64,000 nt of DNA. Origin: Peterkaempfera bronchialis (GTDB lineage Bacteria > Actinomycetota > Actinomycetes > Streptomycetales > Streptomycetaceae). The DNA lies in contig NZ_CP031264.1 of the NCBI RefSeq assembly GCF_003258605.2, positions 248,001 through 312,000 on the forward strand, in the 5' to 3' direction. A program made the position numbers and the translations under genes. The notes beneath the pieces were generated by a model. The model searched no databases. It was not told the origin of the DNA and saw only the letters and a program-made list of their open reading frames with translations. Shown here piece by piece: positions 1 through 7,908 of the stretch (the stretch's first letter is position 1; every line of letters starts with the position of its first letter).

Positions 1-280
1 CGTGCGCGGCACCGGTGACCGGGTCCAGCGCGTCGTAGGAGGCCAGGCCCGCGCCCTCCGCCGTGACGGCGGTGGCCGCGTAGTTCTTGCCGTTGACGAT
101 GTCTCCGGCGAGCGCGTTGAGGACGTCCTGGGTGGTGTCGGAGCCGACACCGACCAGCTTGCGGTAGGTGCCTGCGGGGGTCGGGTCGGCGGTGGCCGGA
201 GTCGCCAGGGCGAGGCTGCCGACCGCTACCGCGGCGGTCAGGACCGCGGCGAGCGCGGCCGTGGGGCGCGTGGTGCCCAT
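1..280 (-). CDS. Secreted substrate-binding-like protein, N-terminal part only
   Basis: The gene starts at the ATG at 278-280 and runs off the left edge, so 93 residues are visible. The first 30 or so residues form a signal peptide (MGTTRPTAAL, then an Ala/Val-rich core ending near ATPATA). The mature part begins with GVGSDTTQDVLNALAGD, which resembles the opening GAGST/GSDT phosphate-loop region of PstS-type periplasmic binding proteins. It is the last visible gene of a minus-strand series pstC, pstA, PstS-like, large secreted protein, this gene, so a role in the same exported phosphate-related system is inferred. The catalytic or ligand-binding body lies outside the window, so the family call rests on the N-terminus and context only. 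Confidence 0.6.
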   Translation of the reverse strand, partial: MGTTRPTAALAAVLTAAVAVGSLALATPATADPTPAGTYRKLVGVGSDTTQDVLNALAGDIVNGKNYAATAVTAEGAGLASYDALDPVTGAAH

Positions 281-429
281 AGGTGTTCTGTCTCCTGCTC
301 GGGGACGGTGGTGCACGACGGAGGGAGAAGCTGCCCGCGTCGGCCGGCGCCGGGGCGCCCGGTCTGGCGGGTTGGTGCTCGCCGTCGGCCCCGGCTGTCT
401 TTCGGGGCAGGCGGCGGGTCTGGGGTTGC

Positions 430-510
430 GGCCGTGGGGTTCAGGCCGTGGGGTTCAGGCCATGGGGTTCAGGCCGTCGGGTTGAGGCCGTCGGGTTCAG
501 GCCGTCGGGG
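430..510. repeat. 14-bp tandem repeat at a gene 3' end
   Basis: Five full copies and a partial copy of a 14-bp unit (consensus GGCCGTSGGGTTCA) run from 430 to 510, with a decayed copy just upstream. The array begins in the intergenic gap and covers the last four codons and stop of the 918-residue gene. The unit is not a multiple of three. The rest of the 281-496 gap holds no recognisable gene; it must carry the ribosome binding site and any promoter of the gene starting at 280. Confidence 0.8.
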
Positions 511-3253
511 GCCGCCTGCCGGGGCGTCCGGGCAGCCGCAGCCGCCGGAGCCAGGTCGGGAGCGGGATGCGCGGCACCAGGGTCACGCTCCGGCCACCGG
601 GCAGCGCCACCCGCAGCGGCAGCCTGACGGCCGTGGGCCGGGCGCCGCCGGCCAGCGGGGCGGCGAGGGCGGCGAGCAGCCCGACTGCGGCGCCGATCGG
701 CACGGCGTAGCGCAGGGCGCCGCCGGGGTCGGCGGGGCTGATACCGGCCGCGACCGGAGCGGCGGCGGGTGCGCTGCCGGCGGTCGGCGGCACCGGCGAG
801 GGAGAGCCGGGCCCGCCGCTGCCGGGAGCCCTGGTCGGGGGGCTGGTCGGGTCGGCCGCCGGGCCGCCTCCGGCCTCCCCACCGGGGGCGCCGCCGGTGG
901 AGCCGCCGACCGTGGTGCCGACGGCGGGGCCGGTGGGTCCGGTGCCACTGGTGGGACCGGTGGGACCGGCGCTGCCCGGCGAGGGTGCGGGCCGCCAGTC
1001 CGCGAGCGCCGTCGCGGTCCGCAGGGCCTCGGCGCGCAGGGGCTGCGGCATCGGGGCGTAGCCGCGCGGCAGGTCGCCGGGCGCGTCGCCCGGCCGCTGG
1101 CCGGCTCCGGCGGCATACCGCAGCAGTGCCGCGTAGTCCCTGCGGGCGGCGGCGTCGAGTTCGGCGGGCCGGGCGGCGGCCTGCACGATCAGGGTGAGCG
1201 GGTAGCCGCCCGGGACCTTGGTGGCCGGGTCGGTGTGCAGCACGCCGTCCTGGCGGACGGCCTTGGCGGCGGAGGCCAGCAGGGTGGCGCGGGCCGGGGC
1301 GGTGAACTCCCCGGCGGCGTTGCGGAGCCGGGCCGTCTGAAGGCCGAACCGGGCGGCGGAGGCGGCGTCGGTGACGGTGAGCATAAACCGCCGACCGACC
1401 GTCTGCGGGCCGGGGCTCTTCCATGCGGGCGGGCTGGCCAGCGGGTCCCAGTTGGACTTCCACAGCTGGTCGGCGCGGCGGGTGTGCAGGGCGCCGGAGT
1501 GCAGGTCGTCGACGTAGGGGTGGAAGTCGGTCATGGACTGCTCGACCGTGGCGTCGGAGCTGCCCGGCGGGATGGTCTTCCAGGGGTCGCTCTTGGGGAA
1601 GTCGTCGCGGTCGTCGGCGAAGGCGGTGCCGGTGGGGTTGAGGTCCGGGTCGACGCTGAAGTACGGGTTGACCCGCATGCCCCACTCGTCGGGCTGCCCC
1701 TTGAGGAACTGCCTGGTCTGCCGGTCCGCGAAGAGCCACCGCCAGAGCTGCCGGGCGGCGTCGGTGTGCCCGAGGGCGGTGACCAGGTCGGTGTCGGTGC
1801 TGGGGTTCTCGGCGACGGTGAGGTGGGCGAACTCCGGGTTGTACCGGATGAACTCCGGGTCGCTGAGCAGACCGGGCGGGTTGCCGGCCGCCCAGGCGTA
1901 GCCCTTGGCCGCGACGCGCCCGGAGGTGCCGCCGGAGGTGGTGGTGCGGACGGCGCCCCAGGGGGAGTTGCCGTATGACTCGGTGAGCAGCTTGGCGACC
2001 AGGCGGGGGGTGAGGTCGAGGGAGTCCACGCGGGTACCGGCGGTCCCGCGCACCGCCGGGGGAGCGTCGGAGCGCGGCTGGCGTTCGATGGTGAAGCCGA
2101 TGACCAGGCCGGTGAGCGCCACCGGCGCATAGGCGACCTTGTCGGGCGGCGGGGAGGTGCCGGTGGCGGTACCGAGGGCGCGGGAGGTGAAGACCAGGCT
2201 GTCGCCCTTCTCGGCGAGCCGGGAGCGGGCGTCGGCGTCGCCGAGCGTGGTGTAGCCGTAGACCGTGCCGGTGTCGCAGAGCTTGGACTGCCAGCTGCTC
2301 ATGGCGTCGGAGACCAGCTCGCTGCCGGTGGTGTCGCGCTCCTTGGCGCCCAGTGCGCACGCCGCACCGACCGGGTTGAAGTCGAGCCTGACGGCGATGC
2401 GGTTGCGCCAGTTGGTGGAGGAGACCGGGGAGCCGGCGTTGACCTGGGTGCGGTCGGCATAGGGCTGCCCGTCCAGGTCGAGGTGGCCCTGGGGGACGAT
2501 GACCAGCCAGCAGGGGCGGCCGGTGACCGTGCCGTCGGGGTGCCGGACGGGGGTGCCGCAGCCGAGCTGAGGCGCCTCGTTCCTGGTCTGGACCTCGAAG
2601 AACTCCCGGCCGGTGCCGTCGGCTCCGGTGTGGCCGAAGTCGATCTCGTTGGTGGTGTTGTAGCTGAAGAGCGGGTTGTTCTGGGTGCCGGTGGTGATGG
2701 TGGTGCCGTCGACGGCGCGGAACGGCACCTCGCCCTGGCCGAAGGGCCGCCCGGCGCCGTACCGGTCGTCCATGCCGTAGCTGGAGGGGTCGGCGCTGTA
2801 GGTGACGCTGCGGGTGTCGTCGTAGCCGTTGCCGGGCCAGCTGCCGCGGCTGGTGGTCGGGGAGGCGCCGAACTGGCACTGGGTGCGGGGCGGTCCGGGG
2901 TTGCCGGGCACGCTGCGGTCGTCATCGCCCCAGCACTGCATGATCTGGACGAAGTCGGTGTTGAACTGCGAGCCGGCGTAGGTGGTGGGAGTGCCGCCGG
3001 TCCAGGAGACCGTGACCGCCTGGCTGGAGAGGTTGCGGGTCTGGCTGACGGTGAATCGCATCTCCTTGAACTCGCCGCGGCCGGAGACCGTGGTCGCGCC
3101 GGACGAGGCGGCAGCGGACGAGGCGGCAGCGGAGGGCGTGGCGGCGTGGACGGCCGGGACGGCCAAGGCCAGCAGGGCGGAGGCCAGCGCTCCGGCGCAG
3201 CCGCCGGCGAGCAGGCGTACGGCGAGGCGGCGCAGCGCGCGGTCGCGGGTCAC
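497..3253 (-). CDS. Large secreted, C-terminally anchored protein of the pst-like operon
   Basis: A 918-residue protein with a GTG start at 3253. It has a signal peptide in residues 1-37 (Arg-rich N-terminus, hydrophobic core, ends AVHA), a long extracellular region, a Ser/Gly/Pro-rich low-complexity stretch from about 700 to 830, one membrane segment near 847-870 and a basic tail of about 48 residues. I recognise no enzyme motif. One stretch (SLDLTPRLVAKLLTESYG) resembles the segment of PstS-type binding proteins that precedes the ligand loop, so it may be a divergent binding-protein-like domain. It follows the PstS-like gene in the operon. The start overlaps the upstream reading frame (see that entry). 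Function unknown; surface display is inferred from the signal peptide and single C-terminal anchor. Confidence 0.7.
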   Translation of the reverse strand: MTRDRALRRLAVRLLAGGCAGALASALLALAVPAVHAATPSAAASSAAASSGATTVSGRGEFKEMRFTVSQTRNLSSQAVTVSWTGGTPTTYAGSQFNTDFVQIMQCWGDDDRSVPGNPGPPRTQCQFGASPTTSRGSWPGNGYDDTRSVTYSADPSSYGMDDRYGAGRPFGQGEVPFRAVDGTTITTGTQNNPLFSYNTTNEIDFGHTGADGTGREFFEVQTRNEAPQLGCGTPVRHPDGTVTGRPCWLVIVPQGHLDLDGQPYADRTQVNAGSPVSSTNWRNRIAVRLDFNPVGAACALGAKERDTTGSELVSDAMSSWQSKLCDTGTVYGYTTLGDADARSRLAEKGDSLVFTSRALGTATGTSPPPDKVAYAPVALTGLVIGFTIERQPRSDAPPAVRGTAGTRVDSLDLTPRLVAKLLTESYGNSPWGAVRTTTSGGTSGRVAAKGYAWAAGNPPGLLSDPEFIRYNPEFAHLTVAENPSTDTDLVTALGHTDAARQLWRWLFADRQTRQFLKGQPDEWGMRVNPYFSVDPDLNPTGTAFADDRDDFPKSDPWKTIPPGSSDATVEQSMTDFHPYVDDLHSGALHTRRADQLWKSNWDPLASPPAWKSPGPQTVGRRFMLTVTDAASAARFGLQTARLRNAAGEFTAPARATLLASAAKAVRQDGVLHTDPATKVPGGYPLTLIVQAAARPAELDAAARRDYAALLRYAAGAGQRPGDAPGDLPRGYAPMPQPLRAEALRTATALADWRPAPSPGSAGPTGPTSGTGPTGPAVGTTVGGSTGGAPGGEAGGGPAADPTSPPTRAPGSGGPGSPSPVPPTAGSAPAAAPVAAGISPADPGGALRYAVPIGAAVGLLAALAAPLAGGARPTAVRLPLRVALPGGRSVTLVPRIPLPTWLRRLRLPGRPGRRPPTA

Positions 3254-5009
3254 CGGGAGTCCCCCGGCGGCGGGTGAGGACCCGAGAGACAGCGGCCGGG
3301 GCCAGGATCAGGCCGAGGACGGTGGCGGCGACCAGCACCATCAGCGACTGCGGCCCTCCCCAGCCGTCCTGTCCGGCGACGGCGACCGGCTGGGCGAGGA
3401 CGGCCGGGTCCAGGCCGCCGCCGGTGGTGCCGTCTGCCGGGCTGCCGTCTGCGGTGCCGACGGGCTGGCCGGTGTCGGGGTCGACTCCGCTGCCGGTGCC
3501 GCCCGCCGCGCCGCCGCCACTGGCGGAGCCGTGCGAGCCGGCCGCCGTGGTGGTGCCGGTGGTCCCTGTGGTCCCTGTGGTGCCGGTGGTGCCGGTGGTA
3601 CCGCCCGAGCCGCCTGCCGCCGTGGTGCCCGTGGTACCGGTGGACCCGGCGGAGCCGGTGGAACCGCCCGAGGCCGAGCCACCCGAACCGGACCCGGTCC
3701 CTGAGCCGGAACCGCCGCCGCCCGTCTGGGCGCCGCCGCTGCCGGTGGTGCAGGGCGGGGCGCCCTGCCGGTCGCACTCCGGCGGGTTGGGCGCGTTCTT
3801 CGCCAGGGTGTTGGTGCCGTCGGGGGAGAAGGTCGGGTTGTGGCAGCCGCTGATGTTGATGGTCTGCGCCCGGACGCCGGGGATGCGGCGGATCTGGTCG
3901 AAGCCGGCCTTCACCAGGTTGATCGGCAGCGGGGAGTAGCCGAGGTCCGGCGCCTCCTGCTGGCCCTGGCACATGAAGTAGTAGGAGAAGGCGCCCAGGG
4001 TGCGGCCCTTGTCCTCGGTGAACTGCCCCTGCACCTTGAGCGGCAGGATCATGTACGAGTAGCTGGAGAGCGGGTAGTTGCGCCGGTCGGAGTCGGTGTA
4101 GACCCGGCTGAGATCCTGCGTGAGGTAGTCGGGTGAATGCTGGTCGGTGTTGATCCGGGCCTGGATCAGCGACACCGCGACATTGGCCGGGGTGGGCTCG
4201 GTGTAGTAGCCGGCGTGGTTGAGCACCTTGGCGACGGGGAAGTGCGCGTTCTTGGCATAGGAGTAGTTGACGTAGCCGATCGCGCCGTCGCCGTAGTCCT
4301 GGGCCACATAGCCGGCCACGCCCAGGTCGCCGGACTGGGCGATCATGCCGGGCAGCGTCGGGTAGTAGGAGGTGGAGCCGCAGGTGCCGGCGCGGCCGAC
4401 CTTGGCGCAGTAGGAGTTCCAGAGCGCGGTGTGCTGCTTGGCCATCCAGAGGGTGAACTGCGCACTGGAGCCGGAGCCGTCGGAGCGGACCACCGGCACG
4501 ATCTTCTTGGCGGGCAGTCGCAGCCCGGGGTTGTCGGCGGCGATGGCGGGGTCGGACCAGGAGGTGACGGCCCCCGTGAAGATCCTGGTGACGTTTTCGC
4601 CGGAGAGCCGCAGATTGGTCACCCGCTGCCCGTTGACCTTGAGGTTGTACATGAAGACGGTGCCACCGGCCACGATCGGCATATAGGCGTAGGAACCGGC
4701 CGCTGGGCGCTCGGGTGCGGAGCCGTCGGTGGGGTCGGTCTGGAACGGGATGTCGGAGACCGCGAAGTCCACCGTGCCGTTGAGGAACTGGCGGCGGCCG
4801 TCGGAGGACCCGTTGCCGGTGTACTGGATCTGCATGCCGTACTGCTTGACGTTCTTGCGCCACTGGTCGACGGCGTTGAACGCCCAGGTCGAACCGGCGC
4901 CGGAGACCGGCACATAGCTGTCCGCTGACGCGGCGGACACGCCCGGACCGAGCAGGGCCAGGACGAGCGCTGCCAGCAGCGCGGCGAGGGTGGGGGTGCG
5001 GCGGGGCAT
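2922..5009 (-). CDS. PstS-like phosphate-binding protein with C-terminal membrane anchor
   Basis: The protein starts at ATG 5009, overlapping the pstA stop by one base. It has a signal peptide (residues 1-29), then a PstS-type fold: GAGSTWAFNAVDQWRKN, VDFAVSDIPF, IVPVVRSDGSGSSAQF and IGYVNYSYA correspond to the phosphate-contacting segments of that family. A Gly/Thr/Ser-rich linker (about residues 425-535, many GTT repeats) leads to a membrane segment (LMVLVAATVLGLILAP) and a basic end, so the protein is tethered rather than free. The uninterrupted frame continues to 2922, giving 695 residues and a 332-bp overlap with the next gene. The last 110 residues are Arg/Pro-rich and look like out-of-frame translation. 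One extra base in the five-C run at 3261-3265 would end the protein at RRRGDSR with a GTGA stop/start overlap at 3250-3253. Confidence 0.8.
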   Translation of the reverse strand: MPRRTPTLAALLAALVLALLGPGVSAASADSYVPVSGAGSTWAFNAVDQWRKNVKQYGMQIQYTGNGSSDGRRQFLNGTVDFAVSDIPFQTDPTDGSAPERPAAGSYAYMPIVAGGTVFMYNLKVNGQRVTNLRLSGENVTRIFTGAVTSWSDPAIAADNPGLRLPAKKIVPVVRSDGSGSSAQFTLWMAKQHTALWNSYCAKVGRAGTCGSTSYYPTLPGMIAQSGDLGVAGYVAQDYGDGAIGYVNYSYAKNAHFPVAKVLNHAGYYTEPTPANVAVSLIQARINTDQHSPDYLTQDLSRVYTDSDRRNYPLSSYSYMILPLKVQGQFTEDKGRTLGAFSYYFMCQGQQEAPDLGYSPLPINLVKAGFDQIRRIPGVRAQTINISGCHNPTFSPDGTNTLAKNAPNPPECDRQGAPPCTTGSGGAQTGGGGSGSGTGSGSGGSASGGSTGSAGSTGTTGTTAAGGSGGTTGTTGTTGTTGTTGTTTAAGSHGSASGGGAAGGTGSGVDPDTGQPVGTADGSPADGTTGGGLDPAVLAQPVAVAGQDGWGGPQSLMVLVAATVLGLILAPAAVSRVLTRRRGTPGDPRPRAAPPRRTPARRRLRRSAGLRPAGLGRPGRPRRHALRCRLVRCRLVRRDHGLRPRRVQGDAIHRQPDPQPLQPGGHGLLDRRHSHHLRRLAVQHRLRPDHAVLGR

Positions 5010-6301
5010 CAGGCGTTCTCTCCGGGCTGCGGGGTTGCTGGGGCGTCTGCGGCCGAGGCGGCCGAGGCGGTGGAGTCGCGGGCGGTCCTGCCGGTGAGCG
5101 GGGCGGACGGGGAAGCGTGCAGCTGGTCGAAGCGGGCGGCGTCGCGGCGGGATGCCCGCTCGGCCCGGCGGGTCTGACGCCTGGTCAGCTGGCCCGGTCC
5201 GCGTCCGCCGATCACCCGCGCGATGGTGAAGAGCACCAGCACCAGGGCCATCAGCACCGCCGCCGCACCGAACCCTCGGGCGATCATCGCGGGCTCGGGG
5301 GACTTGACGAAGGTGAAGACGGCCAGCGGCAGGGAGACCATCGGGCCATGCGAGGGGTCACCGTTGACGGCGGCGGTGAAGCCTGCCGTGAGCAGTACCG
5401 GCGAGGTCTCGCCGATGCCGCGCGCGGTGCCCAGGATGACGGCGGTGGCCAGGCCGGAGCGGGCGGTGGGCAGCACCACATGCCAGACGGTGCGGCGGCG
5501 GGGGGCTCCCAGCGCCTCGGCGGCCTCGGTGAGATTGCCCGGTACCAGCCGCAGCACGACGTCGGCGGCCCGGATGATGATCGGCAGCATCATCACGCTG
5601 ATGGCGAGGCCGGCGGCCAGGCCGGACTTGGGGAAGTGCAGGATGAGGATCCAGGTGGCGTAGACGAACAGGCCGGCCACGATGGACGGCAGCGCGGTCA
5701 TCGCCTCGACCACCGTGCGGACGAACCGGGCGAAGCGGCCGCGCACCTGGTTGAGGTAGACGGCGCAGCCGATGCCCAGCGGAACGGTGACGGCCAGTGC
5801 AATCGCGATCATCACCAGGCTGCCGAGCATCGCGTGGGCGATGCCGCCGACCGTGATCGGGTCCAGGGGTCCCGCGTCCTGCATGTCCTGGGTGAAGAAG
5901 TTGCGGTGCGGCAGGGCCTCACGGCCCCGCCAGAGGGTGAACCCCACCACGAAGGCCAACGCCCCGAAGAGCACCATCGCCGCCGACCACAGCACGGCGG
6001 TCATCACCCGGTCCCGTACCGCCGGGCCGTCGTCCTCCAGCCAGACCAGCAGCGCGTACACGGTGAGGAAGACCAGGTAGGCCACCACGGCGAAGCCCAG
6101 CGGACCCGAGAGCGGGGCCAGTCGGCCGAAGAGCAGTACGGCGGTGCAGAGGCCGGCCGCCATGGCGCCGAGCGGGTTCAGCAGCTCCGCGCGGCCGGCG
6201 CCGCCGAGGCGGCGCGGCTCCTCGGCCTCCGCCTCCCCCGGCCTGGGCGGCAGCACGGTGGTCGCGGCGGTGACGGCCGGCTTCTCCGAGAGAACGGTCA
6301 T
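5009..6301 (-). CDS. pstA: Phosphate ABC transporter permease PstA
   Basis: A 430-residue inner-membrane permease. Residues from about 60 carry several hydrophobic segments, and the binding-protein-dependent transport loop is recognisable (EAAEALGAPRRRTVWHVVLP, then GTARGIGETSPVLLTAG), a PstA/PstC hallmark. It is longer than a typical PstA because of an N-terminal Pro/Glu-rich stretch and a basic Ala/Ser-rich C-terminal tail of about 60 residues. I chose ATG 6301, five bases after the pstC stop with GAGG upstream; GTG 6310, overlapping the pstC stop as GTGA, is an alternative. Its stop overlaps the ATG of the PstS-like gene. No PstB ATPase follows, so the ATPase must be supplied from elsewhere or the system works differently. 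Confidence 0.88.
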   Translation of the reverse strand: MTVLSEKPAVTAATTVLPPRPGEAEAEEPRRLGGAGRAELLNPLGAMAAGLCTAVLLFGRLAPLSGPLGFAVVAYLVFLTVYALLVWLEDDGPAVRDRVMTAVLWSAAMVLFGALAFVVGFTLWRGREALPHRNFFTQDMQDAGPLDPITVGGIAHAMLGSLVMIAIALAVTVPLGIGCAVYLNQVRGRFARFVRTVVEAMTALPSIVAGLFVYATWILILHFPKSGLAAGLAISVMMLPIIIRAADVVLRLVPGNLTEAAEALGAPRRRTVWHVVLPTARSGLATAVILGTARGIGETSPVLLTAGFTAAVNGDPSHGPMVSLPLAVFTFVKSPEPAMIARGFGAAAVLMALVLVLFTIARVIGGRGPGQLTRRQTRRAERASRRDAARFDQLHASPSAPLTGRTARDSTASAASAADAPATPQPGENA

Positions 6302-6306
6302 CGTCC

Positions 6307-7329
6307 TCACCCCTCGCTCTCTGCGCCGGAACGCGAGCGGGACACGATCCACGAAGCGCTGAAGTTGACCACCAGGGTCAGCAGGAAGAGCGCCAGTCCT
6401 GCCGCCATCAGCGCCGACATACCGAAGTCGGAGGCGTCGCCGTAGTGCAGCGCGATGAGGGAGGAGACCGAGTTGGCACCGGTCTGGAGGATGTGCGGCT
6501 GGATTTGGAAGACCGGGGAGATGATCAGGTAGACGGCGATGGTCTCCCCCAGGGCCCGGCCCAGGCCCAGCATGGTGCCGCCGATGATCCCGCCCAGGCC
6601 GTACGGGAGGACGACCGAGCGGATCATGCCCCATCGGGTCGAGCCCAGCGCGTACGCACCCTCCCGCTCCCCCGCCGGGGTCTGCGAGAAGACCTCGCGC
6701 ATCACCGAGCACTGGATCGGCGCCACCATCAGCGCCACCACGACGCCGGCGATGAAGGTGGAGGCGGTGTAGACGCTGTCGGAGGCCAGCGGCTGGCCGG
6801 GTTCGGCGCCGTCGACCCGCAGGAACGGCACCCACGACAGCCAGGTGGACAGCCAGCGCGACAGCCCGATCATCCGGCCCTGGAGGAGGAACAGCCCCCA
6901 GAGGCCGTAGACCACCGACGGCACCGCGGCCATCAGGTCCACCAGGGCGATCAGCGTGCGACGCAGTCGGCGCGGGGCGATCTCGGAGATGAACAGCGCG
7001 GTGCCGACCGCCAGCGGAAGCGAGAAGGCGACGGCCACTCCGGCGATCAGCACCGTGCCGGTGAGTACGGCCGCGATGCCGAAGTTGTGGACGTCGGGCT
7101 GCCACTGCTCGGTGGTGACGAACGCCCAGCCCTGCACCCTGAGTGCCTGTCCCGCCCTCAGCAGCAGGAAGAGCCCCACCGCCGCCATCACGGCGAGTAC
7201 GGCCACCCCCGCCAGCGTCAGCTGGCCCCGGAAGAGCCGGTCACCGACCCCGATGGCCGCGCTCGGACGGCGCGGCGCATCGCCCGCGTCCGGCCGAGAC
7301 CTGCCGGATACCACTCCTGTGGCTGCCAC
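6307..7329 (-). CDS. pstC: Phosphate ABC transporter permease PstC
   Basis: A 340-residue permease with six predicted membrane segments. The family loop is visible: EGAYALGSTRWGMIRSVVLP followed by GLGRALGETIAVYLIIS, and the early segment MAAVPSVVYGLWGLFLL is typical of PstC. The GTG start at 7329 has GGGGAAG about seven bases upstream. It is the first gene of the minus-strand pst-like operon and sits downstream of a PHO box and a -10 element, so expression under phosphate limitation through PhoP is inferred. Confidence 0.9.
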   Translation of the reverse strand: MAATGVVSGRSRPDAGDAPRRPSAAIGVGDRLFRGQLTLAGVAVLAVMAAVGLFLLLRAGQALRVQGWAFVTTEQWQPDVHNFGIAAVLTGTVLIAGVAVAFSLPLAVGTALFISEIAPRRLRRTLIALVDLMAAVPSVVYGLWGLFLLQGRMIGLSRWLSTWLSWVPFLRVDGAEPGQPLASDSVYTASTFIAGVVVALMVAPIQCSVMREVFSQTPAGEREGAYALGSTRWGMIRSVVLPYGLGGIIGGTMLGLGRALGETIAVYLIISPVFQIQPHILQTGANSVSSLIALHYGDASDFGMSALMAAGLALFLLTLVVNFSASWIVSRSRSGAESEG

Positions 7330-7376
7330 GTGTCACTTCCCCATCTCGGATGGGGACGATTCAAGGAGTCGGCGGT

Positions 7377-7413
7377 ATCCCTACGCCCCGAAACAGGTGA
7401 TCGAACAGTGAAC
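7377..7413 (-). promoter_or_regulatory. PHO box and -10 element of the pst-like operon
   Basis: Read on the minus strand, two adjacent 11-bp direct repeats GTTCACTGTTC (7403-7413) and GATCACCTGTT (7392-7402) match the streptomycete PhoP direct-repeat unit of the GTTCACC type. A -10-like TAGGGAT lies at 7377-7383, eight bases downstream, so PhoP would occupy the -35 position. A further single unit TTTTCACCGTC lies at 7450-7460. About 50 bases separate this promoter from the pstC start. Confidence 0.75.
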
Positions 7414-7460
7414 ACTCCATGTTCAGATGGCGTGAGGGCCACATGGAGAGACGGTGAAAA

Positions 7461-7908
7461 CCGGCGAAGCGTCATATTCTCTCCACGAACGACCGGCTGG
7501 CGCCGACACGGCGGCGGGTGACGGGTTTTCGACGTCAACAATTGCACTGCCCCTGTTTCCGACCGTGCTTGGAACGCTCCGAACCAGGCTGTTACGTTGG
7601 CGTTGCCCGCCCGGGAGATTCGGTTTCACCGAATCCTCCGGACGGTGGTGCGAGTCTCTCTCCGACTCGTTCCGCGAATGGATTCACGCGGCCCGTCCTG
7701 ACAGACCCCGCGGACATCCATCGCCTCGCCGGAGAACTCCGGCAATGAGCGGGTGGAGAGCGACCCTCTTCACCCGCGCAGCTTCCCCGGGCGCGTCCCG
7801 TGCCCAGCGCCCCCTCCGCGAAGCGGCCGGGACGCGCCCGGGGTCGACTCCCGGCCCGCCGGTCGCGCCCGCCGTGCTGATGCCGGGCCATGGGTGACAC
7901 TGAGTCAC
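7461..7908 (+). promoter_or_regulatory. Long structured leader of the KimA-like gene
   Basis: No convincing gene lies here. Three successive hairpins occur: an 8-bp stem GATTCGGT/ACCGAATC at 7617-7635, a 6-bp stem CGAGTC/GACTCG at 7651-7669, and CCGCG/CGCGG at 7672-7691. A palindrome CCGGAGAACTCCGG follows at 7730-7743. This looks like a structured 5' untranslated region. KimA-type transporters in Firmicutes are often preceded by the ydaO c-di-AMP riboswitch, but I could not align that consensus convincingly, so the call is only a candidate cis-regulatory RNA. Confidence 0.35.

Noticed and set aside
441-2879. 812-codon minus-strand frame overlapping the 918-residue gene
   Set aside because: The product is dominated by Arg, Pro and His and has no signal peptide, whereas the 497-3253 frame has a signal peptide and ordinary composition.
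7461-7908. Confident c-di-AMP (ydaO) riboswitch call
   Set aside because: Only isolated similarities were seen; the conserved core could not be laid out, so it is listed only as a structured leader.
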